A stretch of DNA of 64,000 nucleotides. It comes from RHKX01 sp963745755. Its GTDB lineage: Bacteria; Actinomycetota; Thermoleophilia; Solirubrobacterales; 70-9. The DNA lies in NCBI GenBank assembly GCA_963745755.1, contig CAVUYP010000001.1, positions 1,302,001 through 1,366,000 on the forward strand. Direction: 5' to 3'. Of the stretch, positions 55,853 to 63,753 are shown piece after piece. A program made the translations under genes and the position numbers. Below the pieces are notes generated by a model. That model saw only the letters and a list, made by a program, of their open reading frames with translations. It had not been told where the DNA came from and did not search any database. The number at the start of each line of letters is the position of its first letter. Position 1 is the stretch's first letter.

Positions 55853-56650
55853 ATGCCGGAACGAGTCAGCTACGAGCCCGGGACCCCGTCGTGGGTCGAT
55901 GTCTCCTCCCCCGACGTCGATGCCGCGGTCTCGTTCTACGAGCAGCTGTTCGGCTGGCAGGCGACCGACCCCGGCGACCCCGAGGAGACGGGCGGCTACC
56001 GGATGCTGACCCAGGACGGCAAGGCGGTCGCCGGCGCCGGGCCGACCCAGGGCGAGGGCCATCCATCGGTCTGGACCACCTACGTGACGGTCGCCGACGC
56101 CGACGCCACCGCCGAGCGGGTCGAGGCGGCGGGCGGCTCGGTGTTCGTCGCACCGATGGACGTGATGACGGCCGGGCGGATGGCGATCGTCGCCGATCCG
56201 GCCGGAGCGGTGTTCGCCGTCTGGCAACCCCGCGACCACATCGGCGCCGAGCTCGTCAACGAACCGAACTCGCTGGCCTGGAACGAGCTGAGGACCCGCG
56301 ACCCCGAGGCGGCCAAGACGTTCTACGGCGCGGTGTTCGGCTGGGGGACGACGTCCGCTCCGGACATGGAGGGCTACACGATCTGGACGATCGGCGGGTC
56401 GGCACCGGAGAACGGCAAGGGCGGCATGCTCGACATGGCCGCGACGCCGATCCCGGCCGAGGTGCCGCCGCACTGGGACGTGGCCTTCGCCGTCGCCGAC
56501 GCCGACGCGATCGCGACTCGCTGCGTCGAGCTCGGCGGCGCCGTCATCGTCGCGGCGATGGACATCGCCGTCGGTCGCATGGTCGGCCTCCAGGATCCGG
56601 CCGGGGCGACGTTCACGGCGATCGCGCTGGCTCAACAGCCGCCCCAGTAG
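55853..56650 (+). CDS. Two-domain VOC (glyoxalase/bleomycin-resistance-like) protein
   Basis: 265 residues made of two VOC repeats: TPSWVDVSSPDVDAAVSFYEQLFGWQ...VADPAGAVFAVWQP and SLAWNELRTRDPEAAKTFYGAVFGWG...LQDPAGATFTAIALA. Each repeat has the beta-alpha-beta-beta-beta pattern of the family. Similar actinobacterial proteins are annotated as hydroxylases without firm evidence, and the substrate cannot be inferred. A close AGGAG (2 nt) precedes the ATG. Convergent with recR. Confidence 0.85.
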   Translation: MPERVSYEPGTPSWVDVSSPDVDAAVSFYEQLFGWQATDPGDPEETGGYRMLTQDGKAVAGAGPTQGEGHPSVWTTYVTVADADATAERVEAAGGSVFVAPMDVMTAGRMAIVADPAGAVFAVWQPRDHIGAELVNEPNSLAWNELRTRDPEAAKTFYGAVFGWGTTSAPDMEGYTIWTIGGSAPENGKGGMLDMAATPIPAEVPPHWDVAFAVADADAIATRCVELGGAVIVAAMDIAVGRMVGLQDPAGATFTAIALAQQPPQ

Positions 56651-56695
56651 CGGCGAGCCGGCCGGCCGCCGGTCCCGCGATCGGCACCGGCGCGG

Positions 56696-57286
56696 TCAGA
56701 TGCTGCGGCGGCCGGTCAGGGCGCGGCCGAGCGTGACCTCGTCGGCGTGCTCGAGATCGGCGCCGACCGGAAGGCCGCTGGCGAGGCGGGTCAGCGTCAC
56801 CCGGCCCCGCAGTCGCTCGCCGATGTGATGGGCGGTCGCCTCGCCTGTCGTGGTCGGGTTCGTGGCGATGACGATCTCCTCGACCCCACCTGCCTCGACC
56901 CGGGCGACCAGCTCGTCGAGCTTGAGGTCGGAGGGGTCGATACCGTCGATCGGCGAAAGGGCGCCGCCGAGGACGTGGTATAGGCCGCGATACTCGCCGG
57001 TCCGCTCGACCGGGATCACGTCCTGGGGCTCCTCGACGACGCAGATCAGCTCCCGGCTGCGACGCGGGTCGGAGCAGATCTCGCAGACCGGTCCCTCGGC
57101 GAGGTTGAAGCAGGTCTCGCAGAGGCCGATCTGCTCCTTGACCTCGCGAATCGCGGCGGCGAGCGCGAAGGCGTCGTCGTCGCTGGAGCGGAGGATGTGG
57201 AAGGCGAGCCGCTGCGCGGTCCGCCGGCCGATGCCCGGCAACTTGCCGAGCTCGGCGATCAGTCGGTCGACCGGAGCGGGGTGCAA
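56696..57286 (-). CDS. recR: Recombination mediator protein RecR
   Basis: 196 residues. HhH segment near the start (LIAELGKLPGIGRRTAQRLAFHIL), four-cysteine zinc motif (LCETCFNLAEGPVCEICSD) and TOPRIM domain (ICVVEEPQDVIPVERTGEYRGLYHVLGG...EIVIATNPTTTGEATAHHI). It loads RecA at gaps with RecFO. The TTG start directly follows the ybaB stop (TAATTG), so the two are coupled. Confidence 0.96.
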   Translation of the reverse strand: MHPAPVDRLIAELGKLPGIGRRTAQRLAFHILRSSDDDAFALAAAIREVKEQIGLCETCFNLAEGPVCEICSDPRRSRELICVVEEPQDVIPVERTGEYRGLYHVLGGALSPIDGIDPSDLKLDELVARVEAGGVEEIVIATNPTTTGEATAHHIGERLRGRVTLTRLASGLPVGADLEHADEVTLGRALTGRRSI

Positions 57287-57634
57287 TTACATGCCGGGCA
57301 GGCCGAGGCCGCCGAGGCCGCCGGCGATCCCGCCCATCTTCGACTCGGCCCGCTCCTGCGCGGCCCGGATGCCCTCGTTGACCGCGGCCAGGACCATGTC
57401 CTGGAGCATCTCGACGTCCTCGGGGTCGACCGCGTCGGGGTCGATGACGATCTCCTGCACGGTTAGGTCGCCGCTGACCTTGACCTTGACCATGCCGCCG
57501 CCGGCGCTCGCGTCGACGACCTCGTCCTTGAGCTCCTCCTGGGCCTTCGCCATGTCGGCCTGCATCTGCTGAGCCTGCTTCATCAGCGCGCCCATGTCCA
57601 TGCCGCCGGGTCCCGGCATCCGTCCTCTCGCCAT
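57287..57634 (-). CDS. ybaB: YbaB/EbfC nucleoid-associated protein
   Basis: 115 residues: MDMGALMKQAQQMQADMAKAQEELKDEVVDASAGGGMVKVKVSGDLTVQEIVIDPDAVDPEDVEMLQDMVLAAVNEG is the whole family core, here with an extended Met/Gly N-terminus and a Gly-rich end (GLGGLGLPGM). Dimeric DNA-binding protein. The ATG shares a base with the dnaX stop. The dnaX-ybaB-recR order is conserved in bacteria. Confidence 0.95.
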   Translation of the reverse strand: MARGRMPGPGGMDMGALMKQAQQMQADMAKAQEELKDEVVDASAGGGMVKVKVSGDLTVQEIVIDPDAVDPEDVEMLQDMVLAAVNEGIRAAQERAESKMGGIAGGLGGLGLPGM

Positions 57635-59427
57635 CAGCTCGTCTCCTCCATGTCTTGATCTGGTTCGTCGTCGGCGACGACCTCGGCGTCGAATTCGGCG
57701 ATGAAGCGCTCGACGAGGTCATTCTCGCCGCCCGCCTCGACGGCATCGCCGCCAGCCGCCTGCGGCTCCGGCTCGTGGTCGGCCTCGAGCATCGTGTAGG
57801 CGGGGCGCAACGGCGCCCCGAGCACGGCGAGGATCGCCGCGGCGACGAGCTCGCGGTTCTCCTTGTCGTCGGCCTTGCGGCGGTTGAAGGCGGAGCCCGG
57901 CGGGAAGGCGATCGTCAGCGTCCCGGCGTCGGGGTCGACGGCGATCGGACGGGCGATGCCGACGACCGCCGACAGCATTCCGGCCCCCGTCTGGCGCATC
58001 TGCTCGAGGATTCCGGGCCAGAGCTCGATCACGCGCTCGAGGCCGGGCGCATCGGCCTCGGCGACGGCGACGGGTCCGGTGGGCTCGGCGGCGGGCTCGG
58101 CGGTGGTGGTGGCGGCGGTGGTGGGCTCGGCGGCGGGCGGCGGGGCAGCGGCCTCGTTCGGCGGCTCCTCCCGGGCGACCGCGGGCTCGGGCTCGGCCCT
58201 GGGCGCGGCCGCCGGCTCGTCGGGCGGTGTGGCGGGAGCGGGCCGCTCGGCCGGGGCCGGGGCCGGGGCCGGTCCGGTGCCGGCGACGGCGCGCTCGAGC
58301 CGCTCGATCCGCTGATTGAGGGCTGCCCGCGAGGGGTCGATCTCGGGACGAGCGGAGCGCAGCAGGGCGAGCTCGACCGTCATCCGCGCCTCGTCGCCCT
58401 CGCGGATCGCCGTCAGCGCCGCCGAGAGCTCGTCGATCGCCCGCAGCAGGGCGAGCTCGCCGAGCCGGCCGGCCTGCTCGGCGATCCGCGCCTCCTGATC
58501 GGCGACGACGAGGAAGTGGTCGGGGATCTCGCCGAGGGTCGCGACGACGAGCAGCTGCCGCAGGTGGGCGACGAGGTCGGCGGCGAAGCGGGCGGGATCG
58601 TGGCCGGCCCGCGAGATCGCGGCGCTGACCCGCAGCGCCTCGGCGCCGTCGCCCGCGGCGATCGCCTCGGTGGCGCCGAAGAGCAGCTCGGCGTCGGCGA
58701 CGCCCAGCACCGCCAGCACGTCATCGGTCGCGATCTCGGTGCCGCTGTAGGCGACGAGCTGGTCGAGGGTCCCGAGTGCGTCGCGGAAGCTGCCGTTGGC
58801 GGCCCGGGCGATCGCGCCGACCGCCCCGTCGTCGACGACGAACCCCTCGGCCTCGGCGGCGCGGCGGAGGACGATCGCGATCTCGTCCGGAGAGGGCCTT
58901 CCGAAGTCGAAGCGCTGGCAGCGGTCGACGATCGTCGGCATCACCTTGTGGGCCTCGGTCGTCGCCAGCACGAAGACGGTGTTCGGCGGCGGCTCCTCGA
59001 GGGTCTTCAGGAAGGCGTTCCAGGCCTCGCGGGTGAGCATGTGGGCCTCGTCGAGGATGTAGACCTTCCAGGTGCCCTCCGGCGGCGCGTAGCCGACCCG
59101 CTCGCGGAGCTCGCGGATGTCGTCGACCGAGCGGTTCGACGCCGCGTCCATCTCGATCACGTCCATCGAGCTGCCGGCGGCGATCGCGACGCAGGAGTCG
59201 CAGACCCCGCAGGGCTCGAGGGTCGGGCCGTTCACGCAGTTCAGCGAACGGGCGAGGATCTTCGCCATCGACGTCTTCCCGGTCCCGCGCGAGCCGACGA
59301 ACAGGTAGGCGTGGTGGATCCGGTCCCGCTCGATCGCGTTGCTGAGGGTCCGGACGACGTGCTCCTGGCCGACCACGTCGGCGAACGACTGGGGGCGATG
59401 ACGGCGATAGAGGGACTGCTCGGCCAC
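57634..59427 (-). CDS. dnaX: DNA polymerase III tau/gamma subunit
   Basis: 597 residues. AAA+ clamp-loader core with Walker A GSRGTGKT (45-52), zinc cysteines in LNCVNGPTLEPCGVCDSC, Walker B-type VYILDEAHMLT and sensor region (LEEPPPNTVFVLATTE). A long Ala/Pro/Glu linker (about 390-450) follows, then the C-terminal tau-specific region (LWPGILEQMRQTGAGMLSAVV). There is no obvious slippery site for a gamma product. GTG start; TAGACT (59436-59441, minus) ends 8 nt before it. Divergent from the serine hydrolase. Confidence 0.95.
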   Translation of the reverse strand: MAEQSLYRRHRPQSFADVVGQEHVVRTLSNAIERDRIHHAYLFVGSRGTGKTSMAKILARSLNCVNGPTLEPCGVCDSCVAIAAGSSMDVIEMDAASNRSVDDIRELRERVGYAPPEGTWKVYILDEAHMLTREAWNAFLKTLEEPPPNTVFVLATTEAHKVMPTIVDRCQRFDFGRPSPDEIAIVLRRAAEAEGFVVDDGAVGAIARAANGSFRDALGTLDQLVAYSGTEIATDDVLAVLGVADAELLFGATEAIAAGDGAEALRVSAAISRAGHDPARFAADLVAHLRQLLVVATLGEIPDHFLVVADQEARIAEQAGRLGELALLRAIDELSAALTAIREGDEARMTVELALLRSARPEIDPSRAALNQRIERLERAVAGTGPAPAPAPAERPAPATPPDEPAAAPRAEPEPAVAREEPPNEAAAPPPAAEPTTAATTTAEPAAEPTGPVAVAEADAPGLERVIELWPGILEQMRQTGAGMLSAVVGIARPIAVDPDAGTLTIAFPPGSAFNRRKADDKENRELVAAAILAVLGAPLRPAYTMLEADHEPEPQAAGGDAVEAGGENDLVERFIAEFDAEVVADDEPDQDMEETS

Positions 59428-59435
59428 GTGCGGTC

Positions 59436-59441
59436 AGTCTA
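59436..59441 (-). promoter_or_regulatory. -10 element of dnaX
   Basis: TAGACT on the minus strand ends 8 nt before the GTG at 59427. A plus-strand TAGACT (59457-59462) lies 12 nt before the divergent ATG at 59475. Confidence 0.45.
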
Positions 59442-59474
59442 GAGGCGCGCCGCCCGTAGACTCGGTCGCCGCCG

Positions 59475-60632
59475 ATGGCAACTCGTCTCCGGATTCTTAC
59501 GTCGCTGCTGAGCGCCTGCGCGCTGCTGGCGGCGCTCGGGCTGCCGGCGCTTATCGCCGCCCCACCCGCCGCCGCCGACGGCGGCCGGCTCGACGCCGCG
59601 CTCGATCGGATCATCGCCGATCCGCAGGGACCGCCCGGACTCTCGGTGCTGATCCAGCGCGGCAAGCACCGGGAGTTCCGGCGCCGCGGCGTCGCCGACC
59701 TTGCGACCGGTGCGAAGCCGACCGCCCGGCGGCCGATGCGGATCGCCAGCATGGCGAAGGCCTTCAACGGCGCGATCGCGCTGTCGCTGGTCTCGAAGGG
59801 CAAGCTCGGCCTCGGCGACACGATCGACGACTGGCTTCCCGGCCTCTGGCCGAAGGCCGGCGCGGTGACGGTCCGGCAGATGCTCCAGCACACCGCCTCG
59901 CTGCCCGACTACATCCGCCAGGAGGCGTTCATCGCCGCCCTCCAGGCCGATCCGGCCCAGTACCTGACGCCGCTGCAACTGATCGGCTTCGTCGACGACC
60001 AGCCGCCCGAGCACCCGCCCGGCAGCACCTACATGTACTCCGACAGCGACAACGTCATCGTCGGGCTGATCGCCGAGGCGGCGAGCGGCAGGTCCTATCA
60101 GCGACTGCTGCGGCGCGAGATCTTCCGGCGGGTCGGGATCCGCCACACCAGCCTTCCCGACACCCTGGCGCTGCCGCGCGGATACCTGCACGGCTACGAC
60201 CGCAATGACGCGGGCGTCTTCGAGGACGTCAGCAAGCTCATCAACCCGGCCCTTGCCTGGGCGTCGGGCGGCATCGTCTCGACCCCGCTCGACGTCAATC
60301 GCTTCTTCCGCGCCTACGTCGGCGGCAAGCTGTTCAGCGCCCGGACCGCGCGAAGCCAGAGCTCCTTCGTCCGCGGCCGCTCCTCGCCGCCGGGGCCGGG
60401 CCGCAACGACGCCACCCTCGGCCTGTTCCGCTACCGGACCCGCTGCGGGACCGTCTACGGGCACACCGGCTCCTATCCGGGCTACCGGCTGTTCGCGGCT
60501 TCGAACGGCAACGGACGGCGCTCGGTGGTCTTCTCGGTCAACTCGCAGATCGTCCCCGGCCAGGGCTCGCCGCGGGTCTCGGGCCTGATCCGCCGCGCCC
60601 AGGCCGACGCGGTCTGCCTCGCCCTGCGCTGA
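59475..60632 (+). CDS. Secreted serine hydrolase (class C beta-lactamase / D,D-peptidase fold)
   Basis: 385 residues. Sec signal peptide (MATRLRILTSLLSACALLAALGLPALIAAPPAAADGG). Catalytic SxxK is S92-M-A-K95 (IASMAKAFNG), the second motif is the Y-S-D variant in TYMYSDSDNVI, and the KTG-like position reads YGHTGSYPGYRL. This is the penicillin-binding/esterase-type S12 family, acting on peptidoglycan or small esters. No LCP- or cell-wall partner is next to it; the SRP RNA gene follows directly. Confidence 0.9.
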   Translation: MATRLRILTSLLSACALLAALGLPALIAAPPAAADGGRLDAALDRIIADPQGPPGLSVLIQRGKHREFRRRGVADLATGAKPTARRPMRIASMAKAFNGAIALSLVSKGKLGLGDTIDDWLPGLWPKAGAVTVRQMLQHTASLPDYIRQEAFIAALQADPAQYLTPLQLIGFVDDQPPEHPPGSTYMYSDSDNVIVGLIAEAASGRSYQRLLRREIFRRVGIRHTSLPDTLALPRGYLHGYDRNDAGVFEDVSKLINPALAWASGGIVSTPLDVNRFFRAYVGGKLFSARTARSQSSFVRGRSSPPGPGRNDATLGLFRYRTRCGTVYGHTGSYPGYRLFAASNGNGRRSVVFSVNSQIVPGQGSPRVSGLIRRAQADAVCLALR

Positions 60633-60638
60633 GAGCGC

Positions 60639-60644
60639 TACGAT
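60639..60644 (+). promoter_or_regulatory. -10 element of the SRP RNA gene
   Basis: TACGAT ends 6 nt before the apparent SRP RNA 5' end at 60651. Because this transcript has no start codon, it calibrates the TSS spacing used for the leaderless calls. Confidence 0.55.
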
Positions 60645-60650
60645 GGTCGC

Positions 60651-60878
60651 GGACCGTGCTGAGCGGGGAAGTAGCGGAGCCCTGTACCCGCAATCCGCTC
60701 CAGCGGGGCTGAACGCCCGCCCGAGGATCCGGCCTTTGGGGCCAGTACGTCGCGGGCAGCGTTGAAGGTCAGGTCCCGCGCGATGTGAGCCCGCGAACCA
60801 GGTCAGGTCCGGAAGGAAGCAGCCTTAAGCGTCAGCCCGCAAGCGCCGCGGAACAGCCTGACCCGAGCCAGCCACGGC
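60651..60878 (+). ncRNA. ffs: Signal recognition particle RNA, large type
   Basis: The conserved domain IV core GGTCAGGTCCGGAAGGAAGC (60800-60819) with GCAGCCTTAAGCG after it matches the Ffh-binding hairpin. Upstream AGCGGGGAAGTAGCGGAGCC and CCCTGTACCCGCAATCCGCT form an Alu-domain-type 5' part as in actinobacterial/Bacillus large SRP RNA. The ends pair (CCGTG near 60654 with CACGG near 60875). Length is about 228 nt. The RNA targets ribosomes making membrane and secreted proteins. It sits beside dnaX-ybaB-recR, its usual neighbourhood in Actinobacteria. End positions are approximate. Confidence 0.9.
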
Positions 60879-61094
60879 GCGAACGCCCGGAGGTTCGCCT
60901 TTCAAAGGCGGGCCGCACGGTCCTGCGCCGGATGCGCCGGCGCGTCGCATCTCGGCGTCATCGGACGGCTCACGGCCGGAGGCCGCGGCGCGGCCCCTCT
61001 TCCTTGATCTGACCGCCCGGATCGGCGCAGGATGGCTTTCATGGCCCGGATCGCTCAAGGATCCGGCTGCGGGTCCGAACCAAGTCAGTGCGGG
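60879..61094. other. Gap between SRP RNA and the M15-like peptidase
   Basis: 216 bp. A short hairpin CGCCT-TTCAA-AGGCG at 60896-60910 may terminate the SRP RNA. The remainder shows no gene; an in-frame extension of the downstream gene from 61032 lacks a signal-like sequence and is not adopted. Confidence 0.4.
60896..60910 (+). terminator. Possible SRP RNA terminator
   Basis: Five-base-pair stem CGCCT/AGGCG around TTCAA, 18 nt after the SRP RNA end. It lacks a T-tract, so this is tentative. Confidence 0.35.
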
Positions 61095-61802
61095 ATGAAT
61101 TCGCGACGGACACAGACCCTGTTGATCTGCATGCTCGCCGTGGTCGGAGCGGCGGCGCTGGCCGCCACCGCTCCGGCGAAGATGCGGAGCAAGAAGATCG
61201 AGCCGAACCTCTGCCGGACGACGGGCGGCGGCAGGTTCGTCGCGATCCCCGGGTTCCCCGGCGAGCGGATCGACCGGCGGCTGCTCCCGGACGTCAAGTA
61301 CCTGGTCCGCAAGTACAAGATCTTCATCACCGACGGCTACTCGAACGACCCCGTCCACGCCGCCAACGGCGAGCATCCGCTCGGGCTGGCGCTCGACATC
61401 GTCCCCGACAAGGCCCACGGCGGCAGCTGGAAGCTCGTCTCGCAGCTCGCCAAGCGCGCCGAGCCGCGCCAGAACCAGCCGGTCGCCCCGTTCCGCTGGG
61501 TCGGCTACAACGGCGACTCCGGCCACGGTCGCGGCAACCACCTCCATCTCTCCTGGAATCACTCCGATGCCCGCGCCGGCCACCCGGCGCGGACCGTCTA
61601 CACGATGCGCTGCCCGGGCACGACCCCCGGCGGCGGCAAGACGGGCGGCAACGGCAAGACGGGCGGCAAGAACGGCAGCGGTGGCGTCAAGCCCAGCGGC
61701 GGCAGCGGTGGCGGTGGCGGTGGCGGCGTCAAGCCCCGCCTCGAGGCGACCTTCGAACGCCGGGCCGCGGATCCGGTCGTCGAAAGCGGCGGCGTCGGCT
61801 GA
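61095..61802 (+). CDS. Secreted M15-like D-Ala-D-Ala carboxypeptidase-type protein
   Basis: 235 residues. Signal-like N-terminus MNSRRTQTLLICMLAVVGAAALAATAPA. The zinc-binding pattern of M15 peptidases is seen: GEHPLGLALDIVPD (HxxGxxxD) and GNHLHLSW (HLH). It probably trims peptidoglycan peptides. The C-terminal ~50 residues are a Gly/Lys/Ser repeat tail (TGGNGKTGGKNGSGG...GGGGGGG). The start at 61095 follows GCGGG; upstream extension to 61032 adds cysteine-containing non-signal sequence. Convergent with the acetyltransferase; they share the hairpin at 61814-61848. Confidence 0.8.
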   Translation: MNSRRTQTLLICMLAVVGAAALAATAPAKMRSKKIEPNLCRTTGGGRFVAIPGFPGERIDRRLLPDVKYLVRKYKIFITDGYSNDPVHAANGEHPLGLALDIVPDKAHGGSWKLVSQLAKRAEPRQNQPVAPFRWVGYNGDSGHGRGNHLHLSWNHSDARAGHPARTVYTMRCPGTTPGGGKTGGNGKTGGKNGSGGVKPSGGSGGGGGGGVKPRLEATFERRAADPVVESGGVG

Positions 61803-61813
61803 AACCGCGAAGT

Positions 61814-61848
61814 TGCAGAAACACGCCGCCACGGCGTGTTTCGGCAAT
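61814..61848. terminator. Bidirectional hairpin between convergent genes
   Basis: GAAACACGCCG-CCA-CGGCGTGTTTC (61819-61843) is a perfect 11-bp stem with a 3-nt loop. TTGC/GCAA extend it by four pairs after one A/G mismatch. It lies 17 nt past one stop and 14 nt past the other. Confidence 0.75.
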
Positions 61849-61856
61849 CTCGGCGC

Positions 61857-62402
61857 TCAGAGTTCGCGGATCACCCGGCAGGGGTTCCCGGCGGCCATCA
61901 CCCGGTCGGGGATGTCGCGATTGACGACGCTGCCGGCGCCGACGATCGAATGGTCGCCGACGGTGACGCCGGGGCAGATGATCGCCCCGGCGCCGATCCA
62001 GCAGCGGGTGCCGAGCCGGACGGGAAAGGCGAGCTCGATGTCGGCGGCGCGCAGCGCGGGCTCGCGCGGGTGGTCGGCGGCGAGGACCTGGACGCCGGGC
62101 CCGAGCCGGGCGTGGTCGCCGACGGTGATCTCGGCGCAGTCGAGGAAGACGGCGTTGGTGTTGACGAAGACGTCGTAACCGAGCCGGATGTTGACCCCGT
62201 AGTCGCAGAAGAAGGGCGGCACGATCAGCGACCGCTCTCCGAACGCGCCGAGCAGGGCGCCGATGATCGCCAACCGCCGCTCCTCGGCGGGCTCGGCGTT
62301 GAACTCGATCACCGTCTCCTGGGCCCGCTTGCGCCCGACCAGCAGGTCGGGGTCGAACGGGTCGTAGGGCTCCCCGGCCAGCATCTTCTCGCGCTCCGTC
62401 AT
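61857..62402 (-). CDS. Maltose/galactoside O-acetyltransferase-like left-handed beta-helix protein
   Basis: 181 residues. N-terminal MTEREKMLAGEPYDPFDPDLLVGRKRAQ is typical of Maa/LacA enzymes. The hexapeptide-repeat beta-helix covers 70-175 with VNTNAVFLDCAEITVGDHARLGPGVQVLAADHP, RLGTRCWIGAGAIICPGVTVGDHSIVGAGSVV and the His of AADHP as catalytic base. It transfers acetyl from acetyl-CoA to a sugar hydroxyl. No sugar gene is adjacent. Family firm, substrate unknown. Confidence 0.92.
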   Translation of the reverse strand: MTEREKMLAGEPYDPFDPDLLVGRKRAQETVIEFNAEPAEERRLAIIGALLGAFGERSLIVPPFFCDYGVNIRLGYDVFVNTNAVFLDCAEITVGDHARLGPGVQVLAADHPREPALRAADIELAFPVRLGTRCWIGAGAIICPGVTVGDHSIVGAGSVVNRDIPDRVMAAGNPCRVIREL

Positions 62403-62444
62403 CGACCGGATCCTGCCACGGCCCTGCTCGATCGGCCGCCCGCC

Positions 62445-62450
62445 TAGAAT
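62445..62450 (+). promoter_or_regulatory. -10 element of tRNA-Val
   Basis: TAGAAT ends 12 nt before the mature 5' end at 62463, giving a short 5' leader for RNase P to remove. Confidence 0.5.
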
Positions 62451-62462
62451 CGTCCCGCCCGA

Positions 62463-62534
62463 GGGCGCGTAGCTCAGTGGGAGAGCGTCCGCCTCACACG
62501 CGGAAGGTCGCTGGTTCGAAACCAGCCGCGCCCA
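62463..62534 (+). tRNA. tRNA-Val(CAC)
   Basis: The cloverleaf is complete: acceptor GGGCGCG/CGCGCCC, D-stem GCTC/GAGC, anticodon loop CTCACAC with anticodon CAC at 62495-62497, and T-arm GCTGG/CCAGC with the TTCGAAA loop. Discriminator A is at 62534. CCA is not encoded (ATCA follows), so it is added post-transcriptionally. Confidence 0.98.
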
Positions 62535-62561
62535 TCACCGACCGATCAGGAACCGCTCCGC

Positions 62562-63272
62562 TCAGTCGCGAAGGGATTCGCCGCAAACGGCGCCGAGATC
62601 GCCGGCCGCACAGCACCCCTCACCCCGCCAGGTCTCGAGGCCCTCCCGCACCGCGACGGCCGCGATCACCAATGCCGCGATCGGGTCGAGCCACCAAGCG
62701 CCGAACAGGGCATTGCCGAGCAGGCCGGTGAAGACGGCGGCGGCCAGGTAGGCACAGAGCAGGTTCTGGGTGCCTTCGCCGTGGGTGGCCTGAGAGCCGA
62801 GCCGTTGCGCCACCCGTTGCTTGGCGCGGCCGAGCAGCGGCATGCCGATCAGGCTCGAGGCGGTCAGGGCCATGCCCAGGAAGCTGACACCGACGTCATC
62901 GGCGGCGGCCAGGTGGGCGATCGCCTCGTAGGCGACGTAGGGTGCGAGGACGAAGAACTGAACGGCGACGAGCTTCTGAGCGCGCTCCTCGGCCTGGTGG
63001 GAATGGAGACGGGAGCCCGTGAATCGCCAGATGATGACCAGGCTGGCGACGCCTTCGATCGCCGAGTCGAGCCCGAATCCGACCAGGGCCACGGAGCCGG
63101 CGAGGATGCCGGCGACAATGGCAATTCCGCCCTCGAAGCCCATCCAGACCAGGCTCAGCCAGGAGAGGAACCTCGCGTGATTGGCTGCCGCCAGCCATTC
63201 CGGGTCGGGCTGCGGACGGGGCGCCGGCGGTGCCGGCCGCCGCGGCAGGACCGTGAGCCGGGCCTCGCTCAT
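62562..63272 (-). CDS. Cation diffusion facilitator-like transporter, TM domain only
   Basis: 236 residues. TM helices include WLSLVWMGFEGGIAIVAGILAGSVALVGFGLDSAIEGVASLVIIW with the D/E metal-site residues (FGLDSAIEG), and further helices at 100-200. A HSHQAEERA loop precedes the third helix. The usual cytosolic C-terminal CDF domain is missing; instead there is a short GEGCCAAGDLGAVCGE tail with three cysteines. The ATG overlaps the CadC-like regulator's stop by 4 nt. Efflux of Zn/Cd/Co is inferred from family and context. Confidence 0.85.
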   Translation of the reverse strand: MSEARLTVLPRRPAPPAPRPQPDPEWLAAANHARFLSWLSLVWMGFEGGIAIVAGILAGSVALVGFGLDSAIEGVASLVIIWRFTGSRLHSHQAEERAQKLVAVQFFVLAPYVAYEAIAHLAAADDVGVSFLGMALTASSLIGMPLLGRAKQRVAQRLGSQATHGEGTQNLLCAYLAAAVFTGLLGNALFGAWWLDPIAALVIAAVAVREGLETWRGEGCCAAGDLGAVCGESLRD

Positions 63273-63637
63273 CCGTGCGAGATCGCCGGGGGCGCAGCGC
63301 CGGCGAGGGCCTGCCCGACCATCGACCGGCCACGCTCGGTTACCGAATAGAGGACCATCTTGCCGTCGCGACGCGACTCCACCAAGCCGGCCCGACGGAG
63401 GAGGCCGAGGTGATGGGAGACCAGATTCTCGGCCCGCTCCATCACCCAGGACAGATCACAGACGCAGGCCTCGTCGGTCCGCGCCAGCACCGCGGCGAGC
63501 GTGAGCCGAGTCGGGTCGGCGAGCGCCTTGGCGCGAGCGGCGGCCGTCGCCGCGGCGTTCGCGTCGAGTCGCGAATGACGCAGGGCCTCGGCCTTGCCCA
63601 GGTCGAGACAGAGCAGGTCACAGCGATCGTCGGCCAT
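63269..63637 (-). CDS. ArsR/SmtB metal-sensing repressor, CadC-like
   Basis: 122 residues. Cysteines fall at C6 and C10 (DRCDLLCLD) and C58/C60 (ACVCDLSWV), the arrangement of the CadC alpha3N Cd/Pb/Zn site. The winged helix reads ALADPTRLTLAAVLARTDE...AENLVSHHLGLLRRAGLVESRRDGKMVLYSV. TAGGAT (63646-63651, minus) ends 8 nt before the ATG. With the transporter it forms a two-gene metal-detoxification operon, presumably autorepressed; the operator was not identified beyond an AACGTT palindrome near 63651. Confidence 0.93.
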   Translation of the reverse strand: MADDRCDLLCLDLGKAEALRHSRLDANAAATAAARAKALADPTRLTLAAVLARTDEACVCDLSWVMERAENLVSHHLGLLRRAGLVESRRDGKMVLYSVTERGRSMVGQALAGAAPPAISHG

Positions 63638-63645
63638 CCCGGTAC

Positions 63646-63651
63646 ATCCTA
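63646..63651 (-). promoter_or_regulatory. -10 element of the CadC-like/CDF operon
   Basis: TAGGAT on the minus strand ends 8 nt before the ATG at 63637. Confidence 0.45.
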
Positions 63652-63740
63652 ACGTTGGTTGAGATGATCTCCGCGCTGGTTCGGCTGGGGGATCGGCGGC
63701 GGGCGGCGCCGCCGGGAGCGGTGCGAAGGGGCAACTGCGG

Positions 63741-63746
63741 TAGAAA
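63741..63746 (+). promoter_or_regulatory. -10 element of the truncated membrane protein gene
   Basis: TAGAAA ends 7 nt before the ATG at 63754, with no Shine-Dalgarno. Confidence 0.35.
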
Positions 63747-63753
63747 CCCCGCA

